Source: Clostridiaceae bacterium
Lineage (GTDB): Bacteria > Bacillota > Clostridia > Lutisporales > Lutisporaceae
NCBI GenBank assembly: GCA_028697435.1
Contig: JAQVFD010000171.1
Span: forward strand, 1-5,085
Direction of reading: 5' to 3'
Length of the DNA: 5,085 bases
The position numbers and the translations under genes were made by a program. The notes under the pieces were generated by a model. That model searched no databases. It worked only from the letters and a program-made list of their open reading frames with translations, and was not told the DNA's origin. Every line of letters begins with the position of its first letter. The first letter of the stretch is position 1. This document shows, piece after piece, positions 1-5,085 of the stretch.

Positions 1-566
1 ATAAAGGGGCAATAAGCCTGGCTGTCCTGAGTTCCAGCCATGTTATTCCCTTTGTGCACTGGCACGCAAAAAAGGATAAGCCTGGGGTTGCAAGCGCATA
101 TGATCCTGCAAGACTTATATCAGAAGTGAAATCGGCTTCTGAAAAGGCGGATATTGTCCTGGTATACCTTCATTGGGGAAAAGAAATGATATCTCAGCCT
201 GTCCAATACCAGAAAAACATTGCTCATATGTTAATTGACGCCGGTGCGGATCTGGTAATAGGTTCACATCCCCATATTGTTCAAAGTTTTGAATTTTATA
301 AAGGCAAATTAATTGCCTACAGCCTGGGTAATCTCGTCTTTACAAACAGCTCCAAAGAAACAATACTGCTCAGTATTGAGTTTTCTGAGCAGGAAATGCT
401 GCAAGCCAGTGTGATTCCATGTATAATCAAGTCATCTAAAACACTGCTTGTTAAAGATGACCTAAAAAAACGAAGTTTTATTAATAAGCTAAATACGCTG
501 TCCCCTGGTGTGTCAGTGCATGAAAACGGAAGAATAACGCCGGATAACGTAAGTCATACACTTTGA
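1..566 (+). CDS. CapA-family protein (metallophosphatase-like), C-terminal part, cut by the left edge
   Basis: The reading frame is open from base 3 to the TGA at 564-566, giving 187 codons. The beginning lies outside the window; the GTG at 54 is an internal Val, because the frame upstream of it (KGAISLAVLSS...) reads as good family sequence. The CapA/PgsA family (named for poly-gamma-glutamate capsule synthesis) has a calcineurin-like metallophosphatase fold. Visible family motifs are an HWGKE box (171-185), a GADLVIGSHPHIVQ box (241-282) and YSLGNLVF (319-342); the histidines of the first two are the expected metal ligands. Family members are usually about 350-400 residues, so roughly the C-terminal half is present. 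The N-terminal GD motif and any signal or membrane anchor cannot be seen. No capsule genes follow, so the true substrate is open; many clostridial CapA homologues are unassigned. Family call firm, role uncertain. Confidence 0.88.
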   Translation, partial: KGAISLAVLSSSHVIPFVHWHAKKDKPGVASAYDPARLISEVKSASEKADIVLVYLHWGKEMISQPVQYQKNIAHMLIDAGADLVIGSHPHIVQSFEFYKGKLIAYSLGNLVFTNSSKETILLSIEFSEQEMLQASVIPCIIKSSKTLLVKDDLKKRSFINKLNTLSPGVSVHENGRITPDNVSHTL

Positions 567-575
567 TAGCAACAG

Positions 576-604
576 AGGGACAAGGTACCTGTCCCCTTGT
601 CCCT
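576..604. repeat. Perfect 10-bp inverted repeat between convergent stop codons, REP-like palindrome
   Basis: AGGGACAAGG (576-585) is matched exactly by CCTTGTCCCT (595-604) around an 8-base spacer. A second, mutually exclusive hairpin is nested in it: GGGACA (577-582) pairs with TGTCCC (590-595) around the KpnI-like palindrome GGTACC. It fills most of the 41-bp gap between the CapA stop (566) and the DUF1538 gene stop (608). Neither strand has a T-run after the stem, so it is not a classical intrinsic terminator, though a GC-rich hairpin here could still protect or end both transcripts. The GGGACA/GGTACC/TGTCCC composition resembles short dispersed palindromes that I recall from clostridial intergenic regions; this is from memory, not checked. 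Confidence 0.7.
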
Positions 605-607
605 GCT

Positions 608-2434
608 CTATGCAAGTGTCTCAACCATAGCCTCTGCAGGTGATATGAATACTGATACTTCACCATCCTGTTCAAGCTGTGTATCTCTTAATACACTATC
701 CGCTACGGACTCACTTACATGAGTACCGGTAATCAACAGGACGATCTCTTTCTCAGGCTGCAATTCTATATTTATAACAGGCAGCATTACCTTTTGATCC
801 TCGTCTGTTCCTCTTCCGCGTATTATTGTGGCCCCGGTGGCACCTGATTGACGGGCTACTTCTATGACCCTTTCAGCAAATCCCCTGTTTGCAACAACCA
901 ATATACAGTCATGCTGTATGTTGCCCTCTTCAATCAAATGAGAGGTCATAACACTCTTTTTTTCAATTACGGGGTATGTAACCTTTTTATGTTTAAATGC
1001 AGTTCCCAATACCATGATAGAAAAAACAGGAGCCATTGCTACCATTGCAATCACGCCGAACCCGTCCACCAGCACATTGGCGGTCTCTATAACCGTTGCG
1101 GCTCCCTGGGCAAATGCAAGCACAAAGGTTGCCGTCATAGGCCCCGAAGCAACTCCCCCTGCATCATAAGCAATTCCGACAAAAACCGGATCGGATTTAA
1201 ATGAAAGCAATATGGCAAAGGCGAATCCCGGAAGAAGAAAATACCACAGCTTAACCTCCGGAACAACAATCCTTACCATAGAAAGGGCAATTGCTGCACC
1301 GACACCTATGGAAAGAGTCATTCGAATCAGACTTAGAGGTATATGCCCGCTTGTAACCTCTTCAATTTGCTCCCCCAGTATATGTACGGCAGGTTCGACG
1401 AGAACAACTATAAGACCTAGCAGGAAGCCTATCCCTATTAGGATCCAATGGCTCATTTTCCCAAGTTCCATACCGATAATCCGACCCATGTCCATGAATC
1501 CTGAGTTTACTGCGGTAAGGAAAATGGCAAGCCCTAACAGGGTAAATACAAGACCTTTTATTATTCTAAATAGTTCTTCCTTTGTTAATTTAAATTTTAT
1601 AAAATTATAACCAAAGAATAGTATTGATATTGGCAAAAGTGCCAAAAGCGATTCTGCGAAAATTCCGGGAAATGCATTTATTATGGGTCTGAGTACACCT
1701 TCTGCCACAATATATTCACCTGCATCACCCTGTATATTTTTTTGTCCCGAAATGATGGATATAAGCATCACGGCCAATATCGGTCCGGCACTCATAATGC
1801 CTACAAGTCCGAAAGAATTCTCTTCCGAGCTGCTTCCGCCCTTCACTTTAGACAGCCCCAGAGATAATGCCAGAACAAAGGGAGTGGTTAGAGCACCTGT
1901 GGTTGCACCTGAGGCGTCAAAGGATATAGCAAGAAATTCCTCAGATACAAGAATCGCCAATACAAGTATAATCCCATAGGTTATTGTCATAAAAATGTTG
2001 AGTGGTTTATCCCGCAATAGCCTGAAAACGCCAAGGGAAATCATTACTCCCACTCCTATAGATACCATATATACAATGAAAGTCGCATTCATAGTACCCC
2101 CGGAGGCAGCCTCAACCTGTGAGCCCAGGATTAGTAAATCAGGCTCTGCAACTGTTACCAAGAAACCCAAAAAGAAACTAAGAATCGCAATTTTTAAAAG
2201 TGACCTTGAAGTGGCTATTTCCATAGACATGTGCTCGCCAATCGGGTTCATAGACAAATCTATTCCCCATAAAAAAACTGACAGTCCTATTAATAGCATT
2301 ACACTGCCAACAATAAAACGTATAATAATATCGGTTTCAACATCAACTATAGTATAACAGAGCAACAGTACTAATATCACAACGGGTAATAAGGTTCTGA
2401 TGACCTCTTTTGTCTTATCAACAAGCATACTCAT
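608..2434 (-). CDS. Membrane protein with two tandem DUF1538 repeats and a C-terminal PII-like domain
   Basis: This 608-aa polytopic membrane protein has about a dozen hydrophobic segments. Residues 40-230 and 290-478 are a tandem duplication of the DUF1538 unit. Paired landmarks are AEPDLLILG (96-104) with VEPAVHILG (346-354), SIGVG (125-129) with SIGVG (375-379), and DASGATTG...TPFVLA (173-189) with DAGGVASG...ATFVLA (424-440). Polar, glycine-rich D-A-[SG]-G motifs and EP pairs inside hydrophobic stretches look like a substrate or ion path, which is an inference; the family has no established function that I know of. Residues 509-606 form a cytosolic PII-like domain (ILVVANRGFAERVI, GATGATIIRGRGT, QPEKEIVLLI). 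The start at 2434 is supported by a GAGGGGGTGA ribosome site and by the ATGA overlap with the upstream PII-like gene; the ATG at 2428 is a weaker alternative. The stop is the TAG at 608-610. Family call firm; a PII-gated transporter or channel is inferred. Confidence 0.87.
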   Translation of the reverse strand: MSMLVDKTKEVIRTLLPVVILVLLLCYTIVDVETDIIIRFIVGSVMLLIGLSVFLWGIDLSMNPIGEHMSMEIATSRSLLKIAILSFFLGFLVTVAEPDLLILGSQVEAASGGTMNATFIVYMVSIGVGVMISLGVFRLLRDKPLNIFMTITYGIILVLAILVSEEFLAISFDASGATTGALTTPFVLALSLGLSKVKGGSSSEENSFGLVGIMSAGPILAVMLISIISGQKNIQGDAGEYIVAEGVLRPIINAFPGIFAESLLALLPISILFFGYNFIKFKLTKEELFRIIKGLVFTLLGLAIFLTAVNSGFMDMGRIIGMELGKMSHWILIGIGFLLGLIVVLVEPAVHILGEQIEEVTSGHIPLSLIRMTLSIGVGAAIALSMVRIVVPEVKLWYFLLPGFAFAILLSFKSDPVFVGIAYDAGGVASGPMTATFVLAFAQGAATVIETANVLVDGFGVIAMVAMAPVFSIMVLGTAFKHKKVTYPVIEKKSVMTSHLIEEGNIQHDCILVVANRGFAERVIEVARQSGATGATIIRGRGTDEDQKVMLPVINIELQPEKEIVLLITGTHVSESVADSVLRDTQLEQDGEVSVFISPAEAMVETLA

Positions 2435-2448
2435 GGGGTCACCCCCTC
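2431..2448 (-). promoter_or_regulatory. ATGA gene overlap with ribosome binding site inside a small hairpin
   Basis: On the minus strand GAGGGGGTGA (2448-2439) is the ribosome binding site for the DUF1538 gene and lies inside the last codons of the PII-like gene. The stop TGA (2433-2431) and start ATG (2434-2432) share bases. GGGG (2445-2442) and CCCC (2438-2435) can pair around a UGA loop, masking part of the ribosome site unless ribosomes arrive from the upstream gene. This is the layout expected for translational coupling; the hairpin's effect is inferred. Confidence 0.6.
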
Positions 2449-3087
2449 AAAGATGCCGCTTACCCTGTTTACAGGAAGAGTAAAAATAATGCCGTTCCCG
2501 ACTTTTCCAAGTTCCAGTTCAGAAAAAATCCTATTCCTAATTGGAGCAGCTTTTTCTTTTGTTGTGATAACCATCACGATTTCTTTTTGAGGCTCTATAA
2601 CCAACGGAAAATAGAACTCTGCCGGGATACCTGCTCCACGAGCATGAATCAAAGTTCCTCCCCTGGCTCCTGCAGCCCTTGCTGCGTTTATACAAGCCTT
2701 ACCCCTTCCCTTGTCCACTATGGTCAAAATACAAAAGTGTGTAGCTGCAATATTCTCCGGGGAACTTTTCTGTTCCTCCAGGGTATCTTGCAACTGCCAA
2801 CGCTTGAATGGTATTGTGAAAGCGATTCCTTTGTTCTTCTTATAGAACATAAATTCCTCGCTAAGTGTTTCGTGCAGCTTGTCACAAATCTCGTTTGATG
2901 ACGATATCATAAGGATTTCCTTGCGCACCTCAGTCAGTCCCAGTATCTCCAAGAGCTTATTTTGTATGGTTCCTTCGCCCAGGAAGATCGTTCCTGACTT
3001 TGCACCACAATCTTTTGCTTTGCGTAATACATCGTTAGCTTTTCCTTGGCTAACGACAACAAAAAACATTGCGTCTATGTCAATCAC
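2431..3087 (-). CDS. Tandem PII-like (GlnB-fold) signalling protein
   Basis: This 218-aa soluble protein is made of two PII-like domains, residues about 6-96 and 116-213, joined by a polar linker (QLQDTLEEQKSSPEN). Each shows the PII pattern of a first strand (FFVVVSQGKANDV; FCILTIVDKGRGKA), a glycine-rich turn (GAKSGTIFLGEGT; GARGGTLIHARGA) and a strand after the T-loop (VRKEILMI; PQKEIVMVI). Domain 2 keeps a recognisable B-loop, GKVGNGIIFTLPV (194-206), against GKIGDGKIF in classical GlnB, with Asp replaced by Asn and the phosphate-binding Lys by Ile. Domain 1 has lost it. Both T-loops are short and the usual uridylylated Tyr context is missing, so classical GlnD control is unlikely. The start is a GTG at 3087 with AAAGGA six bases upstream; the ATG at 3069, codon 7, is possible but poorly spaced. 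It is the first gene of the operon with the DUF1538 gene and probably senses a metabolite or nucleotide for it (inference). Confidence 0.86.
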   Translation of the reverse strand: MIDIDAMFFVVVSQGKANDVLRKAKDCGAKSGTIFLGEGTIQNKLLEILGLTEVRKEILMISSSNEICDKLHETLSEEFMFYKKNKGIAFTIPFKRWQLQDTLEEQKSSPENIAATHFCILTIVDKGRGKACINAARAAGARGGTLIHARGAGIPAEFYFPLVIEPQKEIVMVITTKEKAAPIRNRIFSELELGKVGNGIIFTLPVNRVSGIFEGVTP

Positions 3088-3093
3088 TCCCTG

Positions 3094-3099
3094 TCCTTT
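3094..3099 (-). promoter_or_regulatory. Ribosome binding site for the GTG start at 3087
   Basis: AAAGGA on the minus strand lies six bases ahead of the GTG. This favours the GTG over the in-frame ATG at 3069, which has no purine-rich site at proper distance. Confidence 0.6.
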
Positions 3100-3221
3100 A
3101 TTATAAAATTTTTATAAAATATTTATTCGATTTGCAGGTTTGTAGATTTAAACTACATAATAGATAGAAAAACAAATGCGATTGAAGTGGCATTTCATTC
3201 AATTATTCTTGAAAATAATCG

Positions 3222-3250
3222 TTTATACGAAATATGGTTACTTATCTTAA
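3222..3250 (-). promoter_or_regulatory. Candidate vegetative promoter for the PII-like/DUF1538 operon
   Basis: On the minus strand TTAAGA (3250-3245) and TATAAA (3227-3222) are separated by 17 bases, close to the sigma-A consensus (4/6 and 5/6 matches). Transcription would begin near 3215 and leave a leader of roughly 125 bases. In AT-rich DNA such matches arise by chance, so this is only a candidate. A TATAAT near 3102 is too close to the ribosome site to serve. Confidence 0.3.
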
Positions 3251-3325
3251 TATTCATTGTTCTACCTCATAAATAATATCATATACTCATAAATATATCA
3301 AGAAAGCCATGTAGACAGGATATAT

Positions 3326-3369
3326 AAAAAAGCTACAATAATTGCAGTATGCAATCACTGTAGCTTTTT
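3326..3369 (-). terminator. Intrinsic terminator of the stalk-protein gene, possibly bidirectional
   Basis: AAAAAGCTACA (3327-3337) pairs exactly with TGTAGCTTTTT (3359-3369). Inside the loop ATTGCA (3341-3346) pairs with TGCAAT (3350-3355), giving a stacked hairpin. On the minus strand the stem is followed by a run of T (complement of A3326-3331), 20 bases after the TAA of the upstream gene. The A/T symmetry gives a T-run on the other strand too, but no plus-strand gene ends here. Confidence 0.8.
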
Positions 3370-3388
3370 CGATATAACTCGATATCCC

Positions 3389-4858
3389 TTACGGCACAAT
3401 ATAGTCTGAAGCCGTATCGATTCCTATTGTCCTGGTTGTTTCATCCCAGGTAATACCAATGTTGAAGGTCTGCCCAATGTCACGGAGTTTGAAATAGTTA
3501 TTCCCGTTTATTGTATAGGCATTAAGCTGCAACTCCACTCCATCCTTCAATATTATTGAAACATTCATTACAGGTGTCTTTTCCTTCCCATCTCCCGGTG
3601 TCATTTCCCCACCTGCAATTGTGTATGCTTTGTTTGATATAAGGTTTATTATATTCTTTTCGTTATCCCAGGAAACATCAAACTGCTTTTGAGTACCGGT
3701 TATCGACATAGCAAGGTCTCGGAGCTTAAAATAGTTACTCCCCTCTATTGTATATGCATCGAAGGAAACTGTCTTTCCATTTACCAATACCTTTGATGAA
3801 GTCGGGGTTGCCTTAAATTCTCTTGCGGGGGCAGCAGCTTCTGCTGCGGCTTTCATTATTTCATTATAATCTATTGAATTCTCAGGTGTAAGTACCGGCA
3901 TATCTATAGTCATTTCTTTGTTTATGTTATATGTCAACATACTAAAATCAATAGTTGCATTATAAACACCGCTGCCGGAAGCAATATCTGTTCCTAAGCT
4001 TTCAAGCTTTGCCATGTCAATGACAAAGTCCATACTTCCGGACTGGCTTACTATGAAACCATTTTCATCAATAGCATATTCAAAGCTAATGCCTTTATCG
4101 CCGATCAGCTTGATATCCTCAATTTTGTCCATATAGCTATTGAACTGGGCAAGCAGCTCAGGTTTTGCGGTTTCAAATTCTGACATCATTTTATCAATGT
4201 CTATATTGGAGCTTGTTGAGCTTGTTGCTACAGATTCTGTTAATTCCTGAATAAAGCTTATGTACTCTATTACAAAATCCATTGCATCCTTGCTCTCTGC
4301 CATATTGTTCACAGTATATCTGATAAGCTTTTTTACAGACTTGTCATCCAGTTTTATCTGATATACATGAGCCTTTACAGTTCCTTCAGGTGTTTCTATA
4401 CTTTTTGTTCCCCCATCGGTTATATACTTGAACCCGGGATCATACTGTTTCAGATAACCGGCTAAAAATACATTGATCTTTTCCTGAAGCTCAACACTTA
4501 ACTTCAAAATGTCAGCCTCTGCACTTTTCATCATCTCACCGAGATCCATTACCATATATTCCTTGCCTGCCATTGTCGGATCCATGGCTGTTAACATTGA
4601 AGGAAGCTTTATGATTTCAATAAATCTGGGTTTGGTACCATCTAAGTCCATGTCAACCCAAACCCCCATATCCATTGACATGCCACCCATGAACATATTC
4701 ATACCTACTTCTGCCTTGGATGCCGTTTTGTCATCATTGATAATCTGCTTCATATTCATTGACAGCTTAGCATCATTCAGCATTGCGCCTATTTGTGCAA
4801 AGCTCTTCTGATCCTTTTCGTTCAAACCGGATGCATCCAGTTTTATCGAAAATGTCAT
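3389..4858 (-). CDS. Met-rich protein with two C-terminal stalk (Cu_amine_oxidN1-type) repeats; N-terminus apparently missing
   Basis: A 489-aa protein. Residues 1-320 form a mixed strand/helix region rich in Met, resembling the LolA/LppX-like domains of clostridial exported lipoproteins; that likeness is an impression from pattern, not a match. An Ala-rich linker (337-346) leads to two stalk repeats, about 355-411 and 432-481, sharing AYTI-x-G-x-NYFKLRD (368-381; 447-460) and a later W-D-[NE] motif. These repeats take their name from copper amine oxidases but are general surface modules; no amine oxidase catalytic domain is present. Such proteins are normally exported, yet the first ATG (4858) begins directly in domain sequence. 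There is no signal peptide, no ribosome binding site, and an in-frame TAA eight codons upstream. It is therefore either a 5'-truncated remnant of an exported protein or an unusual cytosolic form. The long intact frame argues for recent truncation or a sequencing frameshift. Confidence 0.82.
   Translation of the reverse strand: MTFSIKLDASGLNEKDQKSFAQIGAMLNDAKLSMNMKQIINDDKTASKAEVGMNMFMGGMSMDMGVWVDMDLDGTKPRFIEIIKLPSMLTAMDPTMAGKEYMVMDLGEMMKSAEADILKLSVELQEKINVFLAGYLKQYDPGFKYITDGGTKSIETPEGTVKAHVYQIKLDDKSVKKLIRYTVNNMAESKDAMDFVIEYISFIQELTESVATSSTSSNIDIDKMMSEFETAKPELLAQFNSYMDKIEDIKLIGDKGISFEYAIDENGFIVSQSGSMDFVIDMAKLESLGTDIASGSGVYNATIDFSMLTYNINKEMTIDMPVLTPENSIDYNEIMKAAAEAAAPAREFKATPTSSKVLVNGKTVSFDAYTIEGSNYFKLRDLAMSITGTQKQFDVSWDNEKNIINLISNKAYTIAGGEMTPGDGKEKTPVMNVSIILKDGVELQLNAYTINGNNYFKLRDIGQTFNIGITWDETTRTIGIDTASDYIVP
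3427..3795 (-). repeat. Two tandem stalk repeats encoded in the 3' end of the gene
   Basis: Two related units of about 55 codons, at roughly 3795-3626 and 3565-3416 on the minus strand, encode the same core (AYTI, NYFKLRD). The DNA around 3488-3525 and 3726-3763 is still visibly similar, which points to an internal duplication, though the repeats have diverged. Confidence 0.6.
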
Positions 4859-4940
4859 ATCATTAATATAACAGCTATGTTACCCATCTCCCCAACTCGC
4901 GGCTTACACATAATTTGAGCAGGTTTGAACAGAATAAAGA

Positions 4941-4948
4941 AGAGGGTG
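4941..4948 (+). promoter_or_regulatory. Ribosome binding site for the gene starting at 4956
   Basis: AGAGGGTG lies seven bases before the ATG at 4956, a strong match to the anti-Shine-Dalgarno sequence, and fixes this start. In the 97-bp divergent gap (4859-4955) CATAATT (4909-4915) resembles a sigma-G -10 element, but no matching -35 element is seen at 17-18 bases. Confidence 0.6.
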
Positions 4949-4955
4949 TGATATC

Positions 4956-5085
4956 ATGTCTGCAATTAATGAAGAAGATCATCTTTATAGTAAAACTACT
5001 GAAGTATCAGAATATAATATACGCACTATCCTCGGGGGCAATGCCGATTTTGTATGCCGTGGAATGCTTATCAGGGACAATCCCC
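4956..5085 (+). CDS. Probable GerA-family spore germination protein, N-terminus, cut by the right edge
   Basis: Forty-three codons are visible from the ATG at 4956, after a good ribosome binding site. The protein begins with a hydrophilic stretch (MSAINEEDHLYSKTTEVSE) followed by NIRTILGGNADFVCRGMLI. The pattern hydrophobic-x-x-[hydrophobic]-G-x-[NS]-x-D-[FV]-[VI] followed by a basic residue and a strand is how the cytosolic N-terminal domain of GerA-type germinant receptor subunits usually opens, with a polar head before it. The rest of the protein, including its membrane segments, is outside the window, so this is a family guess from a short stretch. It is transcribed away from the stalk-protein gene. 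If correct, it marks the host as a spore former and is expected to be expressed in the forespore. Confidence 0.5.
   Translation, partial: MSAINEEDHLYSKTTEVSEYNIRTILGGNADFVCRGMLIRDNP

Larger units (their letters stand above)
3088..3388. other. Gene-free AT-rich region: operon leader and promoter zone plus terminator
   Basis: About 300 bp without a credible gene. From right to left it contains the intrinsic terminator of the stalk-protein gene, a candidate promoter for the PII-like/DUF1538 operon, and several small inverted repeats. These are ATTATT/AATAAT (3202-3219), ATTGAA(g)TG/CA-TTCAAT (3181-3203) and TGTAG/CTACA around ATTTAAA (3141-3157). A direct repeat TATAAAAT lies at about 3102-3120. 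No riboswitch or tRNA that I recognise is present. Confidence 0.6.

Noticed and set aside
576..604. Palindrome as a bidirectional rho-independent terminator
   Set aside because: No T-run follows the stem on either strand; kept only as a repeat or palindromic element.
481..675. Minus-strand 64-codon frame across the convergent stops
   Set aside because: It overlaps the ends of two real genes and the palindrome, and has no ribosome site or recognisable sequence.
848..2357. Several plus-strand open frames (848-1204, 1212-1610, 1683-1979, 1995-2357) opposite the DUF1538 gene
   Set aside because: They are antisense shadows of a well-supported membrane protein gene, have low-complexity or implausible protein composition, and lack ribosome sites.
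2410..3106. Plus-strand open frames 2410-2898 and 2879-3106
   Set aside because: They are antisense to the tandem PII-like gene, whose protein matches a known fold; the shadow proteins resemble nothing.
4509..4811. Plus-strand 100-codon frame inside the stalk-protein gene
   Set aside because: It is a shadow of a supported coding frame; its protein has no recognisable feature.
3389..4858. Copper amine oxidase enzyme
   Set aside because: Only the N1-type stalk repeats are present; there is no catalytic domain or topaquinone motif, so the enzyme name would mislead.
4853..4885. Short minus-strand frame MGNIAVILMI ending in TGA at the stalk-gene start, as a frameshifted signal peptide or leader peptide
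   Set aside because: It has only ten codons, no basic residues before its hydrophobic stretch, and its purine-rich site is too close to the ATG; probably chance.
1..5085. CRISPR arrays, tRNA or rRNA genes, insertion sequences
   Set aside because: No regularly spaced repeats, cloverleaf arms, rRNA motifs or transposase sequence were seen on either strand.

Overview
The window reads as chromosomal DNA of a low-to-moderate GC, endospore-forming member of the Clostridia. The evidence is an AT-rich intergenic region, strong purine-rich ribosome binding sites, a CapA-family protein, a 'stalk' (Cu_amine_oxidN1-type) repeat protein of the kind common in Clostridia and Paenibacilli, and the probable start of a GerA-type spore germination gene. 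I cannot name the species.

Layout. Positions 1-566 (+) hold the C-terminal half of a CapA-like metallophosphatase cut by the left edge. It converges on a two-gene operon on the minus strand, with a compact perfect palindrome (576-604) between the two stop codons. The operon reads 3087->2431 (a 218-aa protein of two PII-like domains) and then 2434->608 (a 608-aa membrane protein of two tandem DUF1538 repeats with a third PII-like domain fused to its C-terminus). The two genes overlap by ATGA. A gene-free, AT-rich stretch follows (3088-3388). It holds the operon's probable promoter and leader, several small inverted repeats, and a good intrinsic terminator (3326-3369). That terminator ends the next minus-strand gene (4858->3389), a Met-rich protein with two C-terminal stalk repeats that lacks any visible signal peptide. 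A divergent gene starts at 4956 (+) and runs off the right edge; it looks like the N-terminus of a GerA spore germination subunit.

How the genes work together. The central unit is the most interesting part. It is a membrane protein of uncharacterised family, with a duplicated transporter-like core, carrying its own PII-like domain and translationally coupled to a soluble tandem PII-like protein. Three PII-like domains encoded by two adjacent genes suggest that the soluble protein and the membrane protein's tail assemble into a mixed PII-type sensor gating the membrane part. The flanking genes (CapA, stalk protein, GerA) show no evident functional link to it.
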